64,000 bases of DNA, from positions 11,963,501 through 12,027,500 of the forward strand of contig JAKNDB010000068.1 of NCBI GenBank assembly GCA_024305405.1. Direction: 5' to 3'. The stretch is from Dirofilaria immitis (taxonomy: Eukaryota; Nematoda; Chromadorea; Rhabditida; Onchocercidae). Within the stretch, counting starts at the first letter, position 1, and each line of letters starts with the position of its first letter. Shown piece after piece: positions 40,115 through 51,346 of this stretch. The position numbers and the translations under genes were made by a program. The notes under the pieces were generated by a model. The model was not told the DNA's origin, did not search any database, and saw nothing but the letters and a program-made list of their open reading frames with translations.

Positions 40115-42152
40115 ATGTTTGTTTATCAGTTGTTGAAATGGACATCCGGTAGTTTTAACAGTGAAGGTGAAGAACAACAACCGGAAGAAGAAATCAGTGA
40201 AAAGCTTGCAACGGAATTCGCTTCTGCCTGTACTTATTTACCCATTGCATTTAATGATGGTCTAGTCTCACGCGAAGATCAGCTATATTTTTATGCTCGA
40301 TATAAACTTGTTACATATGGAAAAGCTGGTCAGTTTCTTTTCCGAATAGTATTGATATGTTTCGAGTTAGCTCTATGAATCCTTTAAAAATATTTAATCA
40401 ATTAATTACATATAGAATGCAAAGTTATACATATTATGTAATTATGCTGTTCATTCACTTGATTCTTTAATTCTTCATGAATTATTTATCATGTTGTCCT
40501 AGAATATTGTTGCTATCAATATTTCACAGGTTATAGAAAAAATATGTGGTAGCTGACAACGACGGTATATTATTTATAAATCTAAAAATAAAATTTTACT
40601 AAGGTTTGCTTCAATGTAAATATAATAGATCCGAGTAAGAGGCCCAGAATATGCGATATGACTAGTCGTGAAAAATTCGATGCTTGGTTAGCATTGAGCA
40701 ATATGTCAAGAGCGGAAGCTATGAGACAGTATGTTGCGAGGCTTGTCGAACTTAATCTTGGTTGGAACTCAAACGAAACTTATCATATTCGTTTTGGTGT
40801 TAGACCAAGTACAATGGCAGATGCAGAATCTACCGAAGTAAGATTACTGAATTTATCTTGGATTTAGTTATGTAAACGAAAGCTTATTATTCTGTGGAAA
40901 ACGATTATTTTCATCTTATATTCCTAGTAATAATGTTAGAATCCGTTCTAGCTAACTTTTATTTAAGCTTATTGAGATTGCAACTCTTTCGACTCTTAAT
41001 TCAGCATAAAATTCCTTTCATCATTTCAAATGAAGACAAATGATGAATTTTTCATTTTTCAATTCATTATACTCACTTTTTCTTATTTGATCACCATGTT
41101 TCTTCAAAATTTTTAGATTATTTTCGTCAACCGCTAAATGAATTTTAAACTAATTGAAATTTCGTTGTCTATAAAATGCTCTACTTTTCTCTGCAGACAG
41201 AATCATCTGGCATGAGTTTGGAACAGATGGAATGGTTTGCTGCTTTAGATGAAGGCAATATTGAGAAGCTAAGAGGTCTTCTAGCTGGTAATTTAGGACT
41301 TCTGGCGGAAAACGATGAAAATCAGGTAACTGTGTTCATTCACTTTGCAAAAACGAAGTTGTTGATCAAATTTTATTCCTAATAATATATGACTTTCTTT
41401 CAAATTAATTTGATCCTTTTCATTTTTCTTTTGCATTTTTTATTTTTCCCTATGTAATAATATAAATAGCAATTTTGTGAGAAGTAATATATTTTTATCA
41501 TGATAGGTCTTAGGAAATACTTGCTTTTAATCACCTTGTCTGAAGCCGTCCTTTTTTAATGCCATTATTCCGTTTTGCATACTTGCTATCTTTAAATAAT
41601 AAATGAGTCAGTTCTCATATGTAATTTCAAATGACTATTTCAGTTAACCGCATTGCATTGGGCTTCCGATCGTGGACGCTTAGAACTTGTTGACTTTCTC
41701 GTCAGTGCTGGAGCTGATGTTAATATTCAAGATTACGATGGACAAACGCCTTTGCATTATGGTTATTATTATGATAGTTAAAAGAGCAAAGTGAAAAAGG
41801 AATAGAGAAATATATTTATGGTTGATACGACAGTCTTGCATATTTGATTTTGTAGGATAACTGTATCTGTTTGAAAATTTATAAATAAAAATGTTTCATT
41901 TACTAGACTAGATTTTTGTATGTTATAATTTTTACCATGCCCATCTAATAGTTAAAATTTTCTGATATTGTTAAGTCAAATTATTTCAGCAGTTTCATGT
42001 TCCCATCGATCTGTAGTGGGTTTTTGCTCAAGAAAGGTGCTGATCCAGCGGTGGCAGACTTTGAAGGAAATTGCCCGTTGGATATCGTCAGTGATACAGT
42101 TATTAGGAGAATGTTGGAAGATGCCCTTCCGGAAGGAGAAGCGAAATCTTAA
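40115..42152 (+). CDS. Acyl-CoA-binding domain protein with ankyrin repeats (ACBD6 type)
   Basis: Five exons: 40115-40328, 40629-40837, 41197-41325, 41644-41761 and 41990-42152 (TAA). From the ATG at 40115 the product is 277 residues, close to human ACBD6 (282). An acidic leader ([15 protein letters not shown]) precedes the acyl-CoA-binding domain at about residues 30-115. That domain has the diagnostic [18 protein letters not shown] and [18 protein letters not shown]. Ankyrin repeats follow: [19 protein letters not shown], then [18 protein letters not shown], then [18 protein letters not shown]. The domain order fits ACBD6, which binds long-chain acyl-CoA and supports protein N-myristoylation and lipid remodelling. 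Exon 2 begins at the AG just before GATCCG, the only choice that keeps phase. Exon 5 changes frame at the T run 42021-42025 (one T short, between VVGF and the KKGADP block). The true start may lie further upstream. Confidence 0.9.
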
Positions 42153-43183
42153 AATGGAAAATTCTCCATTATTGTTGCTGAAAAGATTATTCAAATACGG
42201 GCCTCTGGAATAGTGGATTCTTTTAAAAATTTTTCTTGCAATAAAAGTTGTCTTTACTATAGTTTTATTAGGAATTATTTTGCATATATTTTTTGATTTT
42301 ACGGCGTAACAACAACTAGTTCAGATTTGCAGCCTATTTTGCAATAATATTCTCCGGCTCAGAAGAATAAACATAATTCTCGCGCTTGTTACTGAGGTCG
42401 TATTTTTCGTACTATGCGTTTTTAACACTATATTAAATTGTTGATATTAGAGCTCGCATCATTTAATATCCTTAAAGAAAGATCTTCAAAATCATTAAAG
42501 AAATGAAGTTTTTGTTTGTAGTCTCACTGTAAAGATTTACGTCGTAGCATCCTAGTTGCTGAACGGATTACTGTAAATTTCCGGGATTGACATAGCGTGA
42601 AAATCCTTTGTATTCTGAACAAAATCTGCGCGAACATACTTAAGAAATCAACCAGAACCAGAATCGATGAGAGAGATAAAGCTATTTCATAGGCTTTACA
42701 TTTTTCAAGACATTCTACAAGTGTTGCTCAGCTAGCCAATTTTATCAATATCGCAAGGAAATTGCATAAAATTCAGTTTCAATGATAACCATAATTTGCA
42801 CATTTCGGTTCCGGATTTTGTTGGAAATGGGGTTCATGTGGTAAAGTAAACCAATTATACTATGATCCAATTATTTGCGGAAAGACATGGCTCAATCTGG
42901 ATAACCAAATTGTCTTGATATCCTATCTATGTTGCTTATATTGCGAATGTAACAAATAATGTTTATTTGGTGGAAATATGCGAAGAAAATAACACAAATG
43001 TGACAGTAAATTAAGCCTGCGTAACAAACAAAGTGATAACAAAACCGAGTTAAGCCTAATATTATATCTATAATGAAATAGAAGGGACTGGTAAGCTAGT
43101 AGCGATCCCTTCCTATTCATATAACAAAGAACCGGCATTTCTATTATGATACTAAAAACTACTGATACACCAAATCCGTTCTA
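42153..43183. other. Convergent intergenic region between ACBD6 and OST3 genes
   Basis: This holds both 3' UTRs. No exon is recognised on either strand. TTTATT at 42962-42967 would be an AATAAA for the OST3 transcript on the minus strand. Confidence 0.45.
42240..42245 (+). terminator. Candidate polyadenylation signal of the ACBD6 gene
   Basis: AATAAA lies 88 bases past the stop codon, in a T-rich 3' UTR. Confidence 0.5.
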
Positions 43184-45095
43184 TCAATGAAACAAGAAGC
43201 TATATGGATATCCCTGGTATTTACTCCGAAATATGGAAAGTAATAAGCTAAAGAACACAACCACCAATCCGAGACCAACGAATGCCATAACTGAAAATTA
43301 CCGTAATTTAATATAAGCTGACTGCACAAAATATAAATTTTTCTCCAAAAAGAATTTGCAAATATTTTGATTAAATTGACTCACTCCGTCGTCGTCCACA
43401 ATCACCTTTGCCGTCTGCCGCATCATTCATCAAAATGAAACCAGCCGTTATTGATGCATATAATACCGCAACCAAATAGGTTTCTGCTACGAGCTGCAGT
43501 TTAGCAATAATTTAGAACAATTGTGCGCTTAGTAAAAAAGTATGAGAGAAAAGAAATAGATAACTGGCATAACAATTTCAAATGAATATTTTTATACAGA
43601 TAATTTTTTAATTTCATCTTATTATTTCCCTTTCTATTTATAGTGGGGCTATGAAATAATCGCTTCTCTAATTTTTATCCTTTTCCTTTTCCCCTAAACG
43701 CCGGCAGAAATTTCATTAAAAGTTGCAACCTTAAATATTGCATTTCCGGAAAAGTGATTATTTTTCCAGAAATAACGAAGAAAACATACTTGGTATTGAG
43801 TGGAACCATGGATAACACTTGTTTCACGAGTATGCGAACTTGTCATGACAAATGGAGGCCCATGAATATGATTCCACATCTGACCACTCATAAACGCAAA
43901 TACAATGCAAAGACAGATTAATGCCCAACTTGTACGATTGTACAAAAAGTCGAGATTATTTCTACGCATGTACAATAACCCTAATACGAGCATTGCTAAT
44001 AACAAAACAACTGCCGGTGCTGCATAGTTTGGTGGACGAAGAACGCGAATCTAAAAAAATAAGAGTCATAAAATTTTAATTTTATTTAAAGAGGGATCAA
44101 TTGTTACTGTTATTTCTTAACAAAATATGACCAATTTATACTACAATTTTCTTCCCTTTTGTCCTCAATATCAGCAGAAATTTCATCAGAAACTTCGACC
44201 AAAACCCTGACTTTAGAGATAGCTTCGCCGATTATTTCTGACTTTAATTCAAAAACAAACGAAAATGTGACCACATTGAATAAAAACATAGATAACACTG
44301 TTTCGAGTTATGTGAATATGCGTTGTAAACACAAAAAGTAATAGAAAAATTCCCATAAAAATGACTTAAAAACAAACTTGTATATCCGTTCGTTCAAAGA
44401 TAAATTTCGCCATGCTATCGGCATCAAAACCTTGCCGTTCAAAATCCATTTGGTCAGTCCTTTTTTAGTACCTTTCGATGGAAAATGAAAAAGTACTGGT
44501 GCTACATTAAGATTCATTTGTTGGAAGATTTCTGGAGATTCATCATAATCGATAATTGCAAAGTAAAGAGCTTTCAGTTCCGGGTATGCATAACGATAAG
44601 AATTAGCAAGTATATAAAATTCGTCGTACGCCGACCTGAAATGGCACAAAGGTAATTTGACAATGGCAGGTAACTTTTCCCACTAAAATAAAGCGTCTGA
44701 CAACAAAATATTTTCCTAAAACATTAAAAAGAATGTCATAACTTTTTAATCTTTCGAACAATGAAAATCTCACTTGCAAATTGCACAATTAACATTTGGG
44801 GAAAGTGCAGTAAACATCACAACCATAGAATAATTGCGTGGAGCACTTCGTACGTACATCCTCCATCGATCAGCATTTAAATTGATCAATGGCCTTCTAT
44901 ACATCCATTCCTGCAGAGAATGTTTTTTTGCTTCTTGAATCCATTTCTCGAAAAAAATGGATACAATGTACGACTACTAACTTGTAAATTTTTGACTTTT
45001 TCATCCAAATATACTCCTTTCTGGCAACGAGTCATCCCAAAGATTGCAAGAAATATTATCAACTGCACAGTTGACATATCGATATTTATAAACAT
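43184..45095 (-). CDS. Oligosaccharyltransferase subunit OST3/OST6 (TUSC3/MAGT1 family)
   Basis: Six minus-strand exons in transcript order: 45095-44982, 44910-44774, 44635-44378, 44050-43790, 43493-43385 and 43290-43184 (TGA); about 328 residues. An N-terminal signal peptide ([16 protein letters not shown]) leads into a luminal thioredoxin-like domain with [14 protein letters not shown] and the redox motif CAIC at residues 80-83, which transiently captures substrate cysteines near N-glycosylation sites. Then come [23 protein letters not shown] and [10 protein letters not shown]. Four membrane segments follow, with [37 protein letters not shown] and the ending [17 protein letters not shown], all family signatures. 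The third exon changes frame at the T run 44461-44466 (A run in the sense strand, one base short). The start may be MFINID at 45095 or the in-frame MSTVQ 18 bases later. Confidence 0.95.
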
Positions 45096-45115
45096 GCATA
45101 AAATAATCCAGCTGT

Positions 45116-45118
45116 CCT
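45116..45118 (-). promoter_or_regulatory. Probable spliced-leader acceptor of the OST3 gene
   Basis: On the minus strand CGTTTTTAG ends about 21 bases before the first ATG. With SNU-23 lying about 520 bases upstream on the same strand, this could be a downstream-cistron (SL2-type or SL1) trans-splice site. Confidence 0.45.
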
Positions 45119-45566
45119 AAAAACGAGAAACATCACTTATCCTCTTGAAAACACTGCAAATCATGATTTAAGCAACATTGCATTTCATAACCAGATCCTT
45201 CAAAATCGCACCGCTGTTTCAGTAGTTTAGTTCCAAAACAAGATTCCATTATATTTCCCACTGCAAAGAGGTAACATATGACTAACTGTATTGATTTAGA
45301 AATGTTTTCAAAAATAACAAAATGGGAAATATTTCAATTTACTGAAGCCGAATGAACAGCAATATATGAGGTATAAGCACAACGACGTAATCTTAAAAGT
45401 TTACTTATTTTAAAAAATACTAAACAGTAAACAAAAATCCAGATGATATATTGAAATTTTGATGTCAATAAATATGTGCTATTCACTTCTGTGAAGTGAT
45501 CAATTTATAATGACTGAAATTTATCTTAGAAAGTTCACTGTTCACAATTTAAACATTCATCGAATT

Positions 45567-45572
45567 TTTATT
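45567..45572 (-). terminator. Candidate polyadenylation signal of SNU-23
   Basis: The reverse complement reads AATAAA, 69 bases past the SNU-23 stop codon, inside the gap before OST3. Confidence 0.5.
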
Positions 45573-45640
45573 TGTCATTTTCAGGTAATTCAAAACAATT
45601 TATATACACCAACATCAAAAGAACCGAAAAGTTCTCAATT

Positions 45641-46710
45641 TCACTGCTTTTTACTGGTACCAAATCCGCCAAATCCCATAGTTGCAGCAATTTCCTCATC
45701 AACCTGGACTTCAGGATATTTCCGTTTTTTCTGTTCCAAGCGTTTAGATTTTTTATAATCAGCCATACGTGCCTTAAAGTTCAATGTCTGGTAGAAAGTT
45801 GACAAATTCGCAGAACCATCACATATTTGTTCGCTTACATACTCTAAAAATCTTCCCATCTCATAAAAATGATTGTCCTAAAAATTTGGAATGAAACTGC
45901 CATACCTCTTCCTCCTTCAAATCATTCAACCTGTCATGCATATCGTCCTCCTTCTTTTGCATTTCTTCTAAAAATTTAAAATAATAATTCTATTTTTACT
46001 TCTCTAAGACTCAATTGACGATCATTATATATTGATTGGTAGCATTAATTTTCGACTTTAAAAACTTCATAAAACTTTTAAATAATACAATACAACATAT
46101 CCATTACTTCTCTAAGCCATCCTTACTTTGAGCTTTTTAAAGCAAATCGCTGGCGTACTTCATCCAATGTACTTCGTTTTATCTTCATACTCATGCCCAT
46201 ATTACGCTGATGATTCTTCCCGTTAATATGATCCAAAAATTGATAGAATCCTTGACCACACAATCACAAACATCACAGTAGTAGCCACCAGTTTCAGCTG
46301 ACGGTGTTGTTTTGTTGATAACCACTGTACGACCAACTTTCGATTCCAAATCAACCTCAAAGAAAATTTTGAAAGGAAAGATTTGTAGCGAGAACTTAGC
46401 TTAATGCAAGAAATTAATTATAGCAAGTAAGCAATCACGCACAAGCTAGACAATCAAAATAATTCCTCTTTGGATTTCTTCTAATCGTTGAAAGTTAAGC
46501 ATACTAAATTCTTTACCTTATATCTCGAGCTTTCAGTAATTCTCGTTTCACTTTCGGTTCATCCGGGAATCGTGGCAGCTTACGCTTTCCTTTTACTTCT
46601 TCATCTTTTTCTGCTAATAATCGTTCTTGTGCCTTTCGCTCATATTCTTCACGATCCCATTTCCGTCGATGATCCATATTTGTAGAACTTGTAGCATCAT
46701 AAACTGACAT
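45641..46710 (-). CDS. snu-23: U4/U6.U5 tri-snRNP zinc-finger protein SNU23 (ZMAT2 family)
   Basis: Four minus-strand exons in transcript order: 46710-46517, 46355-46127, 45967-45906 and 45772-45641 (TGA); about 206 residues against about 199 for human ZMAT2. The N-terminal block [19 protein letters not shown] is diagnostic. [11 protein letters not shown] leads to [18 protein letters not shown] and a matrin-type C2H2 finger (Cys92, Cys95, His108, His114: [13 protein letters not shown] then [13 protein letters not shown]). After [13 protein letters not shown] comes a charged helix and the ending [15 protein letters not shown]. The protein is a B-complex splicing factor near the 5' splice site. 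The sequence shows one missing T (sense) at 46235-46239 in the finger. The exon 1/2 junction is one base out of phase, and the exon 2/3 junction suggests an underlength A run near 46131-46135. It lies head-to-tail upstream of OST3. Confidence 0.93.
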
Positions 46711-48917
46711 CTTCGGTCAAAGCTACTTGAACCGCAAAAAAAAGATACTTTGCTATCATTTTATACAAACAAATATTTCATAAGAAAACTGAAATTCTAA
46801 ATAGCTTAGAGGAAGACATCTTTACCATGAAATTATCAACTTATTATTACTGATACAAAATAATTAATATTCTAAGAAAGCGTGAATATGTTTTTATACA
46901 TATGTTCTTTTTTTTTTTGAATTATATGAAAAATACACAGTCAGCATGAAGATAAATGTCATGCTTGGACTACGTATTTCAAAATGTTAGAATATGCGAT
47001 ATATAAATATATAACTGCTAGGCTAAATGGAATTCTGAAAGTTACTGAGAACATCGTGACGAACATATAACATACTTACGAAACGAAACCATTCATGTAA
47101 TCATTATTGACACATATAAAACCAAACAACACTAAATTTCATCTCGACTCAAACTTAGATTTTTAACATTTTGAAGACGCATCTCTTTCGTCTTCCGGTG
47201 GTGACGAGTTAAGATTGTTATCATTTTGCATTTTTAATTTATGAGGGAATTTGTCTCCTTCCGATTAGCATTAAAATAAATAGTTAATGATGGTTATAGA
47301 TTGATTAGAAATAACATGGTATTGGAACGATTGGTGGTTAATAAGAATAGAAATAGCGTGGTGCTAAAGATAATTAGAGATTGATGAGAATCGAAATAGC
47401 AAGGTGTTAGAGATAATTAAGGATTTAATGAGAATCGAAATAACATAATGCTAGAGATGTTTAAAGATTGACAAAAATCGAAATAGCGTGATGTTATAGA
47501 TAATTAGAGATTGATGAGAATCGAAAGAGCATGGAACTAGAAATGATTGAAATTGATAATAATGGAAATTTGATAATAATGATTGGAAATTGATAATAGC
47601 GTGATATTAGAAATGATTGAAAGCTAGTGGGGATCGAAGTAATACGGTATTCGAGAGACAATTAAAGATTGATTAGGGTCGGGATGACAACATAATGATT
47701 GCTGTTTCTTCCTTTTAATAATATTACAAAGTTCGCTGAAACATAGTGCACTTTTAATTAAAATGAGATCGGAGAGAGTTTTCTGAGATTGGAAGATAAT
47801 TGAAATTGGGAGAACTGATGGGATAGAATAATATTAGAAATGTGTAAAAATGATAAGGAGATAAGAAAGAATAATTGATTGAATCCTTAAATAAATTGAT
47901 CATAGAATTTTTATCTAATAATACTTTAATAATAAACTAGAAATCAGTTCAAGATAAATCGATATTAAAATACTTACCGAGCAGGACTTATTTTAAATTA
48001 AATCCAATTAATAAATAAAATCCAAATAATAATTTATAGACATATTAATAACTAATAAACAGTAAAATACAAATAAAATATAAATAATGGAGTATAAGTA
48101 AACTATTTTCTACAGTTTACTTTTTTCGTTTTGTTTATAAATTTATTACATTCGATACATTTTTGTAGAGCAACTTATCGATTTCGGAAATGTGATAATT
48201 AATTAATAGTTGATAAGCTAAGATATTTCTATATTATCGTTAAAATATTTCTATACTATCGATAGTTACGTTGTAATATGAAGCTAATATCAAGAAGATC
48301 AATCAATATATCCCTTCTTTTCTTTTTCTCCTCTCTTTAACAATTGCTTCATCGTAAGTTCCGGTATGTCAGCTTCTCAAGTTGCTAATCTAATCATTGT
48401 GTGCTGTTGTTTATTTATATTTCTTTTTATTCTATTGCCCAATTACATCTGTCTTATCACATTTTTTATAAATTGCAATTTTAATATATCCCCATTTCTT
48501 TTCTTATTTTAATTAATTATTTATCAAATATTTCAATACTTTTTTGAATAATATTTAACAATGCTTTTATTTATTCATTTTATATTAGCATATCATTTAT
48601 TCATTGATTTGCTCATAATTTACAGAATTTTATATTAATGCTAAAATATATAAATTATTGATTTTTTAATGTATAAATGTGTTAAATTTCCAATGTGGCA
48701 TATATTTTATCTGAAAATTAAAAAGCCATAGTCTATAACAATTTATTATGAATTAATGATGCAAGAGATATGATAGTATTACTTTTATAATGATAATTTA
48801 TTTCATCCATTATTCACTTATATGATTGATTTATGGATTATTAAAAATGCTTAATTCATTATTAATTTTATCATACTTACAATTTTGTATGTTTTTCCGA
48901 ATTTTAATTACTACAAA
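46711..48917. other. Divergent intergenic region between SNU-23 and RSU-1
   Basis: Contains the promoters of two divergently transcribed genes and the minisatellite at 47279-47650. No exon recognised. Confidence 0.45.
47279..47650. repeat. ~43-bp minisatellite, about 7-8 copies
   Basis: The unit is approximately GATTGATGAGAATCGAAATA then GCATGGTGTTAGAGATAATTA. Clear unit starts are at 47379, 47422, 47465 and 47509 (spacing 43, 43, 44). More decayed copies occur on both sides, including GATTAGAAATAACATGGTAT near 47302 and GATTGAAAGCTAGTGGGGAT near 47615. Confidence 0.9.
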
Positions 48918-51346
48918 ATGCCGATAATAAGTAAGGCAGATCGAAACCGAGACGAAGCAAGTGCAGAAATAGAGCATATCGATCGTGGAATACATTCATT
49001 CCAAGAAATTTCTCACATATGTTAGTTTATTTTTGTCGCTTCGAAACTTTTGTTTATTATTTAATTTCTATTTGAAAGCTTTAATTCTATTTATAGCAAG
49101 GTAATTAAATTCATAAAATTATCCATTTCATATCTATAATTACATTTCAGTTTGATCAAAGTTCAGCTTATGACATATAAAATATGTCTTGATCTTTTAA
49201 ATTTTTAACGGCTAAGCTTACTATGAAGTTAATTGTTAGATAGATTCAGTGGAAATTTTTAGTATATTTCATTATGAACCTGAATTCATCGCATGATAAG
49301 GCAATATTTTTATTTTATTTCAGTCAACAATTTAGCATTGAGAAGACTGATTTTAAGTCACAACAAAATTTCTTCTGTACCACCAAGTATCGCAGATTTG
49401 GTCAATTTAGAGGTATATTGTTAAATTTTTAAAAATTTTTTTGTCACGAAGTAGTTAAGCATGTACTGTTATATGTCATCAATATTTTTGTAGAGTTTGA
49501 ATTTATGGAACAATCAGATCGAAGATTTGCCGACATCGATATCGTCATTGAATAAATTGCGAATTCTCAACCTGGGGTTTTTTTCATTTTATTCTTGTCT
49601 ATCTTTTTTATTAGTAAAAATTCTTAAGTAATTTATACGACTGCTAGGTTTAAATAATTAAATATCAAAACACGGTATGATGTTGCAACTCCATGATGTC
49701 AGTAGCAATTTATTAATTTTCACTGAGCTATATTGATATCATCGGTTGATCGTTTAATTCAGTATTCTTGCTAGCTAGATAGTTGATAGATTCGTTTAAA
49801 ATAAATTTTTAGGATGAACCGATTGAATATATTGCCGAGAGGTTTCGGATCATTCCAAGCATTGGAAATACTCGACCTAACTTATAACAATTTGAATGAA
49901 CGCAGTTTACCGGGAAATTTCTTCTTTATGCGTTAATAATTTTTTACATATTTCAATTTATAGTTTCAAATTATCGCTGTTTATAATAGGAACAAATGAA
50001 GTTTTAAAATAGAGTTATTTTAACATAAGAATTGACATTTTCATTCCAACAACAGGATTTCCTAGTTTTTAAGTTTATTAGTAAGGTCTTGGCATCACTT
50101 CGATATCATCATCCAAAGTATTGCTATGGATCCAGTACAGTAGTTTCAATTTTCTTCCTTGACCAATTTCACACTTGTGCTATTATTGTTAAATTAACTA
50201 ATGTTTTCATCAATTTGCTATAATAATGTGCTGACTTAAGCTCATTAATTCATTTTTTTCCTAGTTACTCTGTGAAATAAATTTGCTAATATTTTTATTA
50301 TGTTGATTTACTTATTTTTTGAATTGGAAGAAGGATCATGAGTTTTTAATTTAAAGTTGATCTTGACATCAATAGCACTTACCATGGATAATTGAAATTT
50401 AAACGTTGAATGAAACATTGCTTGAAGACTTAATATTTTTATTTTTCTATTGTGGTAATTTTTGTTTCAGCAACACTGCGTGCTCTGTATTTGGGTGACA
50501 ATGATTTTGAATATTTGCCTGCTGATATTGAAAATCTTACAAGTTTGCAAGTTTTGGTATTACGTGAAAATGACTTGCTTGCATTACCGAAAGAAATTGG
50601 TAAACTTTATCGCTTGAAAGAACTTCATATTCAGGTATTTATTTCTATAGCATTGAGTCAATATTTTCTCATGAACGATATTATCGGTATTATTATAAAG
50701 ATAATAGCTGACGGAATTTTCAAGTTTTTGTTTCGCTCTCATTTATTTATTGAATTTTTACTATTTGGTTCGAGTTATATGTTTTGTAAAAAGTGGTAAT
50801 ATTCTGCAGTGTATTTTTTTAAAGGGAAATCGTTTGACAGTTTTGCCACCAGAAATTGCTGGATTGGATCTTGTTGGTCCGAAACGAGTTCTGCGACTTG
50901 ACAATAACCCTTGGGTACAACCGCTGGCGGAACCATTAACAAAAGGTGCCTATATTTTATGAAATCAACTTTATTACATTATCGGATATACCTAAAACAA
51001 TATTAAGCCAAATAATTATATCATTATTAAAGTAAATCAAAATATTTGTAAAATAAGATCTTATTGTTTGCAAATAAAATAGAGAATTAATTGCAGAATA
51101 AGAAAGTTGAAGTTTCGTGAGGAAAAAATTAAGAAATGGGACAGTAGAATTTATATAGAGAAATTTGCTTAAGGAACAATTCTTCATATTAATACGTATG
51201 AAAAAGTTTTTGCAGGTCCATTTGCTTTAATGGAATACCTTCGATCGGATTCGTATAAATATCAGTATGGACGCCAGCAGTCAGGAACGGGTGTAGCACC
51301 ACCAAAAACTCGAAATAAGGATAAAAAATTAGTAGACAGAAGGTAA
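48918..51346 (+). CDS. rsu-1: Ras suppressor protein 1 homologue (leucine-rich repeat protein)
   Basis: Seven in-phase exons: 48918-49020, 49324-49412, 49494-49576, 49813-49931, 50471-50634, 50825-50945 and 51216-51346 (TAA); 269 residues against 277 for human RSU1, with no frameshift. About seven leucine-rich repeats span residues 35-205, including LRRLILSHNKISSVPPSIA, LNLWNNQIEDLPTSISSL, MNRLNILPRGFGSFQALE, ALYLGDNDFEYLPADI and GNRLTVLPPEIAGL. LDLTYNNLNERSLPGNFF and DNNPWVQPLAEPL match RSU1 specifically. The C terminus is basic (TRNKDKKLVDRR). RSU1 binds the LIM protein PINCH in the ILK-PINCH-parvin complex at integrin adhesions. In C. elegans RSU-1 acts at muscle dense bodies (known from the family). 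The fourth exon ends in ATG-C with a GTTAAT donor, which is weak but needed for phase. Confidence 0.94.

Noticed and set aside
41976..42194. Minus-strand ORF opposite the last ACBD6 exon
   Set aside because: Shadow of the ankyrin exon; the + strand carries the conserved [18 protein letters not shown] pattern.
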